This document shows positions 7,020 through 16,631 of a stretch of 16,716 nt of DNA, one piece after another. The first letter of the stretch is position 1, and each line of letters opens with the position of its first letter. The stretch spans positions 1-16,716 of the forward strand of contig CAKRRS010000061.1 in assembly GCA_934394665.1 (NCBI GenBank). Direction: 5' to 3'. A program made the translations under genes and the position numbers. The notes under the pieces are model-generated. The model was not told the DNA's origin and did not search any database. It saw nothing but the letters and a program-made list of their open reading frames with translations. Source of the stretch: an uncultured Acetatifactor sp. (GTDB taxonomy: Bacteria > Bacillota > Clostridia > Lachnospirales > Lachnospiraceae).

Positions 7020-7511
7020 ATGACTGCCAAACGCAGTGACTATATCAGTTGGGATGAATATTTTATGGGGGTTGCCCACCTGTCGGGAATGCGGTCCAAG
7101 GATCCGAACACGCAGGTGGGAGCCTGCATTGTCAGCCCGGATAACAAGATTTTATCTATGGGATACAACGGTTTTCCCAAGGGGTGTTCCGATGATGAGT
7201 TCCCCTGGGCAAGGGAAAACGCAGAGGATGAGACGGAGACAAAATATCCTTTCGTGACACACAGTGAGCTGAATGCAATACTGAATTACCGCGGCGGATC
7301 ATTGGAAGGAACGAAATTGTATGTCTCTCTTTTCCCGTGCAACGAATGTGCCAAGGCCATCATTCAGGCAGGGATTCATACCGTAGTCTATGACAGCGAC
7401 AAGTACAAGGGAACGCCTTCTAATCGCGCTGCCAGACGAATGTTTGATGCAGCCGGGGTGAAATATGTTCCGTACAGTAAAACAGGACGGACGATACATA
7501 TAGAAGTGTAA
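7020..7511 (+). CDS. dCMP deaminase (ComEB-like)
   Basis: Zinc deaminase that converts dCMP to dUMP, feeding thymidylate synthesis; cytoplasmic. It has 163 residues. The zinc site is complete: HSELNAI (His81, proton-shuttling Glu83) and PCNECAKAI (Cys107, Cys110). N-terminal motifs [12 protein letters not shown] and GYNGFPKG are typical of deoxycytidylate deaminases and of B. subtilis ComEB, and separate it from cytidine or guanine deaminases. Its AAAGGAG site overlaps the upp stop codon, so the two genes are closely coupled and together form a pyrimidine-salvage pair. Whether it has any tie to competence, as the ComEB name suggests, cannot be told from here. Confidence 0.93.
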   Translation: MTAKRSDYISWDEYFMGVAHLSGMRSKDPNTQVGACIVSPDNKILSMGYNGFPKGCSDDEFPWARENAEDETETKYPFVTHSELNAILNYRGGSLEGTKLYVSLFPCNECAKAIIQAGIHTVVYDSDKYKGTPSNRAARRMFDAAGVKYVPYSKTGRTIHIEV

Positions 7512-7540
7512 AACAAGAACTTGTGCGGATTCACGAAGGA

Positions 7541-7557
7541 TTGACAGAAGGTGTCAA
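7541..7557 (+). repeat. Inverted repeat TTGACA-N5-TGTCAA upstream of the hydrolase gene
   Basis: A perfect 6-base inverted repeat lies 32 bases before the TTG start. TTGACA looks like a -35, but no -10 sits 16-18 bases downstream (the nearest, TATAAG, is 26 bases away), so I read it as a hairpin or operator and not a promoter. Confidence 0.3.
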
Positions 7558-7589
7558 GAAAAGCACAGAGAGTATAAGGAGTAAAACGG

Positions 7590-8753
7590 TTGAAGCGCCT
7601 ACAGAAGACAGCTGTGCTGCTTACGGCAGCCATCCTGGCAGGAGCCATTTCTTCAGAAAACGTCAAAGTAGAAGCTACCAGCAGTACCTGGCAGCAGATC
7701 CAGCAGGAACAGCAGGAAAAAAATAACCTGCAGAACCAGCTGAATCAGGAAAATGACAATCTGGAGAACCTGAAGGGAGAGCAGAATTCTCTCAAGGGAC
7801 AACTGAATAATCTGAACGGTCAATTAACCGAGGTCAGCAATAATCTGGCGGATCTGGAACAGCAGATTGCGGATAAAGAGCAGGAAATTGCCGATACGCA
7901 GGCAAGCCTGGAGGAAGCGAAGGCTACGGAAGAATGGCAGTATGAATGTATGGTGATCCGTGTCCGGGATATGTATGAACGGAACGAGACCAGCTACATG
8001 AATGCGATTCTCAGTGCCCAGAGCTTTGATAAACTGTTGAATGCCGCAGACTTTTTTGAACGCATTGCCGCCTATGATCAGAAAAAGCTGAAAGAATTCG
8101 AAGAGAATCGTCAGCTGATTGAAGAGGAAGAGGCTAGACTGCAGACGGAAAAAGCGGAGTTAGACAGCCTGAAGGTTGCCGCGGAAGCGGAGAAAAGCAA
8201 GGTGTCCGGTCTGATCAGCCAGACCTCCAACAGTATCGCCAAATATGCCGGAGATATTTCCGAAGCGGAGCAGAGAGCACTGGCGTATGAAGCGGAGATC
8301 AAGAAGAAAGAAGAAAATCTGGAAACGCTCCGGAAAAAGCTGGCAGAAGAGATTGCAATGTCACAACGGGCGGCAAATGCTACCTGGCGCGACATTTCTG
8401 ATATTTCTTTTGAGGAAGGTGACCGTTATCTGCTGGCTAATCTGATCTATTGCGAGGCGGGCGGTGAACCGTATGACGGTCAGCTGGCAGTGGCAAGCGT
8501 CGTGATCAACAGGGTCAGAAGTTCGGTTTATCCGAATACGGTCGTCGGCGTCATCTATCAGAATAAGCAGTTCTCACCGGTAGCCAGCGGACGTCTGGAA
8601 CTGGCGCTGGCGGCCAATAAGGCAACCAGCCGCTGTTATCAGGCGGCTGATGAGGCGATGTCCGGTGTGACAAATGTAGGAAACTGTGTGTACTTCCGTA
8701 CGCCTGTGGAGGGATTGACCGGTATCAATATCGGTGGACATGTATTTTACTAA
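7590..8753 (+). CDS. Secreted hydrolase: PcsB-like coiled coil fused to a SleB-type domain
   Basis: A 387-residue exported peptidoglycan hydrolase. It starts at TTG, with AAGGAG 8 bases upstream and no closer ATG. A signal peptide covers about residues 1-29 (basic KRLQK, hydrophobic core, VEA). Residues about 33-265 are a long coiled coil interrupted near 116-170 by the segment with MVIRVRDMYERN and NAILSAQSFDKLL, which is characteristic of the PcsB/CwlO-type coiled-coil region. The C-terminal domain (about 275-387) is Hydrolase_2 (SleB/CwlJ): NLIYCEAGGEPYDGQ with the likely catalytic Glu289, VASVVINRVR, and a final NIGGHVFY. SleB-type domains are lytic transglycosylases known mainly from spore germination. 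The PcsB-like part is the kind that FtsEX controls during division, so a vegetative role is equally possible. It follows the deaminase by 78 bases and precedes the GGDEF gene by 17. Confidence 0.88.
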   Translation: MKRLQKTAVLLTAAILAGAISSENVKVEATSSTWQQIQQEQQEKNNLQNQLNQENDNLENLKGEQNSLKGQLNNLNGQLTEVSNNLADLEQQIADKEQEIADTQASLEEAKATEEWQYECMVIRVRDMYERNETSYMNAILSAQSFDKLLNAADFFERIAAYDQKKLKEFEENRQLIEEEEARLQTEKAELDSLKVAAEAEKSKVSGLISQTSNSIAKYAGDISEAEQRALAYEAEIKKKEENLETLRKKLAEEIAMSQRAANATWRDISDISFEEGDRYLLANLIYCEAGGEPYDGQLAVASVVINRVRSSVYPNTVVGVIYQNKQFSPVASGRLELALAANKATSRCYQAADEAMSGVTNVGNCVYFRTPVEGLTGINIGGHVFY

Positions 8754-8770
8754 AGCGAAAGTGAAAGTAT

Positions 8771-10546
8771 ATGAAAATCAACATTGTGGAGCAAAAGGGT
8801 TATTCTAACAGAATCATGGACTGGAAGGTCTTCGTAAGGCAGAATCTGACAGTGGCCAAGGCATCGGAATTTTTCTATGAATTTGTAGGGGAAAATTCAT
8901 TTCGCCCGATAAGTGAGCTGATCTTGCCGGAAGACGGGGAACTGTTAAAGGAAGCCATACAGGCGCATCCCTTTCAAAAGCTGGAGATTATGACGGTCTT
9001 AAGTAACTTAAAAGACAGTGTCAGAAATGTATATATGCGGCTGGAGCAGAGTGAGCAGACAGAGAAAGGGACTTTGCTGTATCAGATCACGATAGCGGAT
9101 ATTCATGATCTGGAAGGGAGAAATATCCGTCTGGAGGAGAACCTGATCAAATACCGTCATTTCATGACTTTGGAAGATGTATATTTCTTTGAATATCTGA
9201 GCGAACGGGATTATATCACGGTATATAAATATGTGAACGAGCGTGCTATGGGTCAGTTTGAAGGATCTTTGAATGACCTGATCCGACAGGTCTCGCAGGC
9301 GCGTGAGGACGGCAATATCGGAAAAGCAGAAGAACGGCTTCGGGCTTTCTGTGCACATCTTCGCAACGGGGAAGATTTTTTCGAAATGGAACTGTTGCAG
9401 GGAGAAGACGGTGAACTGTGGAAGGTAAGAGGATCCAAAATCCCGAAGAACCGCAGTATGATGGCAGGGATTATGATCCCTGACAGAAAACGTGAAAAAG
9501 AGGCATATTATCTGACCCCGGCAGCCAGAGATGCCGGTACCGGTCTGTTGAATAAACGCGCAATGACGGAATACACGATAGAGCAGCTGAACCAGAAAGA
9601 CGGTCATACGAGATGGCTGGTCATTATTGATATTGATGACTTTAAGCATATCAATGATACATTTGGTCACATTTTCGGAGACCGTGTGATCCGGGGCGCG
9701 GCGGAGACGATGCAGGAACTGGTGGGGCAGCGCGGTGCAATCGGAAGATTCGGCGGAGATGAGTATGTAATGCTGCTTGAAAAGGTGGAGACCAGAGAAC
9801 AGCTGAAGACATTGCTCAAGACAATCGCAAAGGAACTGGCGCTGGCATTTGACCCCAAGACCTGTGTGACAGCTTCCATCGGCGTATCGGAATATCCGGT
9901 GGACGGAACAGAATACGAAGAACTCATGCGCAAAGCGGATAAAGCGCTCTATCTGGCCAAAGAAAAAGGGAAAAACCGCCATATTATCTATGAAGAGAGA
10001 TTGCATGGAAAGCTGGAAGCGGATGATATGCAGAATATGGCAATGGCCTATGCGGTATCCAAGGAGAAGAAGAGAAAAGTAATTACGGAGATGATTACGC
10101 ATATCTGTCTCTCCGGCGTGGAAGCGATTGTAAAAAACTCCGAAAAACTACAGCAGATCCGCAGTCTGTTTGATCTGGACGGTATTACGATTTTTGCAGA
10201 CAGAGGAAATGAGCTTGTCTGCAGAAACGGCAATTATATGGCAGAAGCACCTGACGGTCGCCCGGGATTCGAGGATCCCCAATATCTGTCATTGTTCGGT
10301 GAGGATGATATTTTTGTAGAATCCAATATGGTCAAGCTTCGTTCCCAGAGTCCGTCTGCGTATGCCGTGGCCCAGAAACAGGAGATCGGTGCGGCACTGC
10401 AGTGCCTGTCACGCAAGGACGGAATCCCGTATGTTATGGTGAATTATGAGATGTTTAACCGTAACCGGAAATGGTCGGATGAGGATATTACACTTCTGAC
10501 GGTTCTCGGACACTGTATCGGAAATCTGCTGTGTTGCTCCAGATAG
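8771..10546 (+). CDS. Diguanylate cyclase with PAS-like and GAF-like domains
   Basis: A 591-residue cytoplasmic enzyme predicted to make cyclic di-GMP from two GTP. No membrane segment is visible. Residues about 1-245 look like two PAS-type sensory modules (the first with a YEFVGENS and PEDG-like segment). The GGDEF domain spans about 252-412: TGLLNKRA, metal-binding IIDIDDFKHINDTFGH (Asp287) and the signature GGDEY (328-332), where Tyr replaces the usual Phe. The product-inhibition I-site (RxxD, five residues ahead of GGDEF) is absent: the aligned stretch reads GQRG. The C-terminal 160 residues or so resemble a GAF domain. The ribosome binding site is weak (GTGAAAG) and the gap to the hydrolase is 17 bases, so translation may depend on the upstream gene. 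No EAL or HD-GYP partner is in the window. The domain call for the C-terminus is the least certain part. Confidence 0.88.
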   Translation: MKINIVEQKGYSNRIMDWKVFVRQNLTVAKASEFFYEFVGENSFRPISELILPEDGELLKEAIQAHPFQKLEIMTVLSNLKDSVRNVYMRLEQSEQTEKGTLLYQITIADIHDLEGRNIRLEENLIKYRHFMTLEDVYFFEYLSERDYITVYKYVNERAMGQFEGSLNDLIRQVSQAREDGNIGKAEERLRAFCAHLRNGEDFFEMELLQGEDGELWKVRGSKIPKNRSMMAGIMIPDRKREKEAYYLTPAARDAGTGLLNKRAMTEYTIEQLNQKDGHTRWLVIIDIDDFKHINDTFGHIFGDRVIRGAAETMQELVGQRGAIGRFGGDEYVMLLEKVETREQLKTLLKTIAKELALAFDPKTCVTASIGVSEYPVDGTEYEELMRKADKALYLAKEKGKNRHIIYEERLHGKLEADDMQNMAMAYAVSKEKKRKVITEMITHICLSGVEAIVKNSEKLQQIRSLFDLDGITIFADRGNELVCRNGNYMAEAPDGRPGFEDPQYLSLFGEDDIFVESNMVKLRSQSPSAYAVAQKQEIGAALQCLSRKDGIPYVMVNYEMFNRNRKWSDEDITLLTVLGHCIGNLLCCSR

Positions 10547-10597
10547 CAGAAGAAAAATGTAAAAAATGATACCGGGAGCGAACAGACGAATAAAAAG

Positions 10598-10650
10598 AGA
10601 GCAGACTGCTTGCACAAATATCGGTAAATGTGCAGGACAATCTGCTCTTT
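10598..10650. terminator. Bidirectional intrinsic terminator between convergent genes
   Basis: AGAGCAGA (10598-10605) pairs with TCTGCTCT (10641-10648), and an inner stem CTTGCACA (10609-10616) pairs with TGTGCAGG (10628-10635). On the minus strand the stem is followed by TCTTTTT, a good U-tract; on the plus strand only by TTT and A/T. It ends the ywlC-to-GGDEF run on the plus strand and the acetyltransferase-DUF402 pair on the minus strand, whose overlap here is only 5 bases from the DUF402 stop. Confidence 0.75.
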
Positions 10651-10654
10651 ATAA

Positions 10655-11137
10655 TTACAGTCCACTCTTTTCCAAGGGACTCTGCAGTCTGTCAAATTTA
10701 TCACGGTAGATGATTGTGATCAGATGATTCAGCTGCCGCAAGCAGGCTGCCATCTGTGCCTGGGTGATCAGACCTGTTTCCAGTGCTTCTGCCAATTCGT
10801 CCAGGTCTACCACATGCATCCGACCGTCCGGATAGAGAATAATATCTGCCAGAAGATCGGTTACGATCAGTGCATTGTTTTCCGGCTGGAAGGTGTATTC
10901 CACAATATCGCAATACCAGTACAGAAGCGAGCCGTCATGGCGATAGAATTTGCTGATCTTAAAGCCGTCTTTGAGGTAATAACAGGAACAGCCATGGGAA
11001 AAGGTGGTCTTAGGGTTCAGCGTTTTCCATTTTGTCAGGATATAATCTTCGTTCTGTTCCACGATAATATCATCTTTTAACAAGATGCATTCCTCAGGAA
11101 TCAGACGTTTCCGGTAGATCTGAAGTTCATTACTCAT
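10655..11137 (-). CDS. DUF402 domain protein
   Basis: A 160-residue soluble protein of the DUF402 family. Members include nucleoside di- and triphosphate phosphatases and RNA-binding (FAU-1-like) proteins, so the exact activity is open. The DUF402 core is seen as YWYCDIVEYTF, LIVTDLLADIILYPDGRMHVVDLDELAEALETGLIT (about residues 73-130); the clustered Asp and Glu residues would hold divalent metal in the phosphatase members. The start at 11137 is set by a GGGAG site upstream; an in-frame extension to 11185 would overlap the upstream acetyltransferase. The gene follows the acetyltransferase by 44 bases on the same strand and ends at a strong terminator, so the two are probably one operon. Confidence 0.8.
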   Translation of the reverse strand: MSNELQIYRKRLIPEECILLKDDIIVEQNEDYILTKWKTLNPKTTFSHGCSCYYLKDGFKISKFYRHDGSLLYWYCDIVEYTFQPENNALIVTDLLADIILYPDGRMHVVDLDELAEALETGLITQAQMAACLRQLNHLITIIYRDKFDRLQSPLEKSGL

Positions 11138-11181
11138 AGGTATCTCCCTTTCATAGGATTTTTTGTATTCACTTTTGAGAA

Positions 11182-11763
11182 TCACAGCTGCACGTTTTTT
11201 AACTCAGGGAAGGGTATCAAAGGCTGCGGCGGAATCGTATGGGAACATAATGTTTTCTCCATCCAGATCATATCGTGCCATTGTCCCTGCTTATAACCGG
11301 AAGCATGAAAATGTGCTACTGTCTGATAACCATGCTTTTCGTGAAAAGAAATGCTGGCAGGATTGGGGTAGGTAATGCAGGCGCAGACATTGCAGATATG
11401 CTGCTTTGCCAGAGCATTTTCCAAAGATTGGTACAGCAGACTTCCGAGCCCTTTGCTGCGCAGATTTTTGTTTACGTAAATGGATGTCTCTACGGACCAG
11501 TCATAGGCAGCACGTCCCTTGAAAGCGGAAGCGTAGGCATAACCGACGGGTTCCCCGCAAAGCTCCGCTACCAGGTAGGGGTAACGAGTGAGCGTATGAC
11601 GGATCCGCTCTGCAAATTCGTCCACAGAAGGAACGATGTATTCAAAAGTAATAGCGGTATTTTCCACATAAGGTGCATAAATGGATACCAACTGTACAGC
11701 ATCTTCCGGGGTGGCAAGGCGAATCCGGGGAATGGCAGTAAGATTATCTTTGGTGAGGGTCAT
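11182..11763 (-). CDS. GNAT N-acetyltransferase (phosphinothricin acetyltransferase-like)
   Basis: A 193-residue acetyl-CoA-dependent N-acetyltransferase. The match is to the PAT/MnaT-type subgroup: IRLATPEDAVQLVSIYAPYV at the N-terminus, AITFEY, VAELCGEPVGYAYAS, AYDWSVETSIYV, the acetyl-CoA loop RSKGLG, ITYPNPASISFHEKHGY, and GYKQGQWHDMIWMEK. Members acetylate phosphinothricin, methionine sulfoximine or other small amines; genome copies in gut clostridia have no proven substrate. The last 20 residues or so past the domain are an unmatched tail. AAGGAC lies 7-8 bases before the ATG at 11763. First gene of a two-gene minus-strand unit. Confidence 0.85.
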   Translation of the reverse strand: MTLTKDNLTAIPRIRLATPEDAVQLVSIYAPYVENTAITFEYIVPSVDEFAERIRHTLTRYPYLVAELCGEPVGYAYASAFKGRAAYDWSVETSIYVNKNLRSKGLGSLLYQSLENALAKQHICNVCACITYPNPASISFHEKHGYQTVAHFHASGYKQGQWHDMIWMEKTLCSHTIPPQPLIPFPELKNVQL

Positions 11764-12042
11764 TACAAAGTCCTTCTTTCGGTCAGTATGTTATCCGATA
11801 TTATTTATCGTTCTACAGAATTTTAAAATTTCGGGCGACATAAGAAATTGCCCAAAATAGTTATTCAAATCGTACTTCTCAATATGCTGCAAGTCAATCT
11901 TTTTTTATGTTTTTCCACAGATTTTCCAGGATTGTCGTATTTGCAATCCACAAACGGGACACTGTAATCAGTTTCGATACAAAACGAGTTTTTTGTAAAA
12001 TGATTTTATAGTTTTTTTACCATTTTGAGACGGGGATTTTAC
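11764..12042. other. AT-rich divergent intergenic region with several small inverted repeats
   Basis: No coding sequence is supported here. The stretch holds GGGCGA/TTGCCC (about 11833-11853), GGATTG/CAATCC (11929-11934 and 11944-11949), TACAAAA/TTTTGTA (11978-11984 and 11991-11997) and the palindrome TAAAATGATTTTA (11996-12008). TTTTCCACA at 11911-11919 fits the relaxed DnaA-box pattern TTWTNCACA. The AT-rich part just before the atp promoter may act as an UP element. A small RNA cannot be excluded or supported. Confidence 0.4.
11869..11897 (-). promoter_or_regulatory. Candidate promoter of the acetyltransferase-DUF402 unit
   Basis: On the minus strand TTGACT (11892-11897; 5 of 6) and TACGAT (11869-11874; 4 of 6) are 17 bases apart. 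The implied leader is about 100 bases. The region is AT-rich, so chance matches are likely and other -10-like sequences exist closer to the gene. Confidence 0.35.
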
Positions 12043-12071
12043 TAGACAGCGTGTTAAAATTTCGTTATAAT
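12043..12071 (+). promoter_or_regulatory. Sigma-A promoter of the ATP synthase operon
   Basis: TAGACA (12043-12048; 5 of 6) and a perfect TATAAT (12066-12071) are separated by the ideal 17 bases. This is the best promoter in the window and suits a highly expressed operon. Transcription should begin near 12078, giving a leader of about 83 bases. Confidence 0.8.
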
Positions 12072-12082
12072 GACTATAGGTT

Positions 12083-12155
12083 TGCCCTGGAAGATGAAAA
12101 TATTCTCAAAATTGTACAAATCAGGGAAAACAGGGCAGAAATCAACACAGGGAGG
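12083..12155 (+). promoter_or_regulatory. Structured 5' leader of the ATP synthase mRNA
   Basis: TGCCCTG (12083-12089) pairs perfectly with CAGGGCA (12131-12137). Two more CAGGG copies compete for the same CCCTG: 12122-12126 and 12148-12152. The last is part of the ribosome binding site CAGGGAGG of the first gene. The layout would allow the ribosome binding site to be freed or masked; no known riboswitch class is recognised. Confidence 0.4.
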
Positions 12156-12160
12156 AAACA

Positions 12161-12418
12161 GTGTCGAGGAAAAAGAAACCTTACGACAGACAGGTGTTCC
12201 GGGCAGTTACACTAATCATGCAATTCGGTCTTAACATGTTGGTACCGATCTGTCTGATGTCGGCAGCGGGTATCTGGCTGGACAAACATTTCGGAACAAA
12301 CTTCTGGATGATTCTTCTTTTCTGTATGGGAGCAGTGGCCGGAGGGCAGAATGTATACCGTATGGCCAGGACGATTTATGAAGACAGCGATGATAAACAC
12401 ATTAAAAAAGATAAATAG
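12161..12418 (+). CDS. atpZ: AtpZ/AtpI-family ATP synthase accessory membrane protein
   Basis: An 85-residue protein with two membrane helices (about residues 14-36 and 45-66), a basic start (SRKKK) and a charged tail (DDKHIKKDK). The motif GIWLDKHFGT between the helices and the GAVAGGQNVYRM stretch mark the AtpZ/AtpI (F0F1-ATPase small accessory) family. AtpZ and AtpI together have been linked to c-ring assembly and to Mg2+ or Ca2+ handling for the enzyme. The gene begins with GTG; GGGAGG is 5 bases upstream and lies inside the leader's repeat structure. Its 3' end overlaps the next gene by 41 bases. Confidence 0.85.
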   Translation: MSRKKKPYDRQVFRAVTLIMQFGLNMLVPICLMSAAGIWLDKHFGTNFWMILLFCMGAVAGGQNVYRMARTIYEDSDDKHIKKDK

Positions 12419-12917
12419 AACAGTACTGGAGATGGTGACAGGGATTTTGTTTCTGGGAATCCTGGCACAGATCATAGGTGCGCTTGTTGTTAGTATTGTG
12501 GCAGCGGATGAAATTCTGTATGCCAAAAGCCTGTGGTTCGGCATCCTGCTGGCACTGGCAGCAACACTTCACATATACAGATCCCTTGACAGAGCATTGG
12601 ATCAGCCGGAGAAGACGGCAAGTAAGATGATATTCCGTGCGTATGTTTTACGCTACGTGATGGTGATTTTTTTCCTGGCGGTGATCATGATCACAGAGGT
12701 CATGAACCCGTATATTTTTTTCTTTACCTATATCATCAGCCTGAAAGTAACGGCGCTTTTACAGCCGATTACTCATAAATTATGCAACAAAATGTTTCAC
12801 GAGACGGATCCCGAACCGCATGCGCTGACAGAAGAAAACGCAGAAAACGGTGAAATGCCGGAAACTGCGGGTGAGATGCGTACAGAGGAAAATGCCGGAA
12901 GTGAAGCAAAAGAATAA
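12378..12917 (+). CDS. atpI: ATP synthase subunit I-like protein
   Basis: A 179-residue protein with four predicted membrane helices (about residues 21-40, 51-68, 88-106 and 110-130), the expected AtpI topology. AtpI is thought to help build the c-ring and is not part of the final enzyme. After the helices comes a long, very acidic tail (about 145-179, repeated Glu-Asn and Glu-Met runs) that is longer than usual. The start at 12378 has AGGA 6 bases upstream; 12390 is an alternative ATG with a weaker site. The 41-base overlap with atpZ implies translational coupling. The position right before atpB supports the name, since AtpI sequences vary greatly. Confidence 0.8.
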   Translation: MKTAMINTLKKINRTVLEMVTGILFLGILAQIIGALVVSIVAADEILYAKSLWFGILLALAATLHIYRSLDRALDQPEKTASKMIFRAYVLRYVMVIFFLAVIMITEVMNPYIFFFTYIISLKVTALLQPITHKLCNKMFHETDPEPHALTEENAENGEMPETAGEMRTEENAGSEAKE

Positions 12918-12937
12918 AAGAATAAGGAGGTGAAACA

Positions 12938-13669
12938 ATGGAGCATGGAATTCTGTTATCCGGAGCCGATAATATCGATTTTATGATACATGGCGTGTTT
13001 AAGTATTCCTTTTTCGGTCATGAGGTATGGATAACGACCACACACGTGTGTCTGCTGATCATCATGCTGCTTATCATTGGTTTTGCCATTGCCGCCAATC
13101 GCTGTATGGCCAAGGCCAGAGAAGTGCCGGAAGGTTTTCAGAATGTGGTGGAACTGATCGTAGAGAAACTCGACGGCATGGTGGATATGCCGATGGGAAA
13201 GGCTGCACCGAAGTTTTATAACTATATCGGTACGATTTTTATTTTCATTCTGGTAAGTAATATTTCCGGTCTGCTGGGACTGCGTCCCCCTACCGCAGAC
13301 TACGGTGTGACATTGCCGTTAGGTGTTCTGACATTTATTCTGATTCATTATAATCAGTTCAAATATCAGAAGCCGAAGGATATCTGGGTGGATATGTGTT
13401 CGCCGCTGCCGCCCTGGCTGCCGATCTGGCTGCCAATCAACCTGATCAGTGAGATCGCAGTGCCGATTTCGTTGTCATTGCGTTTGTTCGCGAACGTATT
13501 GTCCGGAACGGTAATGATGGCATTGATCTATGGTCTGCTTGGCGTGATTGCAACGGCATGGCCCGCAGCATTGCATGTATACTTTGATCTGTTCTCCGGA
13601 GCGATTCAGACCTATGTATTCTGTATGCTGACGATGACTTATATCTCCAATGCAAGAGGAGATGCGTAA
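12938..13669 (+). CDS. atpB: F0F1 ATP synthase subunit a
   Basis: Membrane stator subunit that forms the two ion half-channels next to the c-ring. It has 243 residues, at the usual size. The essential Arg182 lies in SLSLRLFANVLSG (178-190), preceded by PINLISEIAVPIS; further marks are SNISGLLGLRPPTADYGVT (107-125) and the last helix with GAIQTYVFCMLTMTYI. Gly is replaced by Ala in the RLFAN motif where many homologues read RLFGN. AAGGAGGTG sits 7 bases before the ATG. Twenty bases separate it from atpI. Confidence 0.97.
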   Translation: MEHGILLSGADNIDFMIHGVFKYSFFGHEVWITTTHVCLLIIMLLIIGFAIAANRCMAKAREVPEGFQNVVELIVEKLDGMVDMPMGKAAPKFYNYIGTIFIFILVSNISGLLGLRPPTADYGVTLPLGVLTFILIHYNQFKYQKPKDIWVDMCSPLPPWLPIWLPINLISEIAVPISLSLRLFANVLSGTVMMALIYGLLGVIATAWPAALHVYFDLFSGAIQTYVFCMLTMTYISNARGDA

Positions 13670-13685
13670 AACAACTATACTAAAA

Positions 13686-13982
<297 letters not shown>

Positions 13983-14001
13983 TTAAACGAAAGGAACGCG
14001 G

Positions 14002-14537
14002 ATGAAAATGATACTATTAACAGAAGGCGAGACCATGTCAAGACTGTTTGACCTGGACTGGCAGCTGGTGGCGGATTCCTGCCTGATGATCATTGCCGTC
14101 TTCGTATTGTTCCTGGCACTCAGCTATTTCCTGTTCAATCCGGCGAGAAAGTTCCTGAATGATCGTAAAGAGAAGATCAGAGGAGAACTGGAAGAGGCAA
14201 AGGACAATCAGGAAAAAGCAGCAGAACTGAAGGCACAGTATGAGGCGAAGCTGAAGGACATCGACAAAGAGGCGGAGGACATCTTAAGTGATGCCAGAAG
14301 ACGTGCACTCCGGAATGAAGAGCGCATCGTCGCACAGGCGAAGGAAGAGGCAGCCAGAATCCTGGAAAGAGCACAGGAAGAAGCCAGACTGGAAAAACAG
14401 AAAATGTCCGACGAGATCAAACAGGAGATCGTATCCGTGGCATCTGTCATGGCAGGGAAGCTGGTTGGTGCATCCATCGATACCGCCAGACAGAACAGCC
14501 TGATCGAAGAGACGCTGAAAGAAATGGGTGAGGACAC

Positions 14538-14550
<13 letters not shown>
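14002..14550 (+). CDS. atpF: F0F1 ATP synthase subunit b
   Basis: Peripheral stalk subunit that links the membrane part to F1. It has 182 residues: one N-terminal membrane helix (about 24-45, ending FLFNPARKFLNDRKEKI, the typical boundary), then a long charged helix rich in Glu, Lys and Ala (about 50-150) for dimer formation, and a C-terminal part that binds delta. The start at 14002 has AAAGGAA about 7 bases upstream; 14035 is a possible alternative that would shorten the N-terminus by 11 residues. It overlaps atpH by 13 bases. Confidence 0.95.
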
Positions 14551-16623
<2,073 letters not shown>

Positions 16624-16631
16624 GTGTGTCA

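Noticed and set aside
7541..7578. Promoter between the deaminase and hydrolase genes (TTGACA and TATAAG)
   Set aside because: The spacing between the two hexamers is 26 bases, too long for a sigma-A promoter. TTGACA is better explained as one arm of an inverted repeat.
9008..10102. 364-codon minus-strand open frame
   Set aside because: It is antisense to the GGDEF gene, whose domain motifs are clear. The antisense product has the Phe/His/Ile-rich composition typical of a shadow frame and no ribosome binding site.
11275..11826. 183-codon plus-strand open frame
   Set aside because: Antisense to the acetyltransferase gene, which shows a continuous GNAT domain. No motif in the plus-strand frame.
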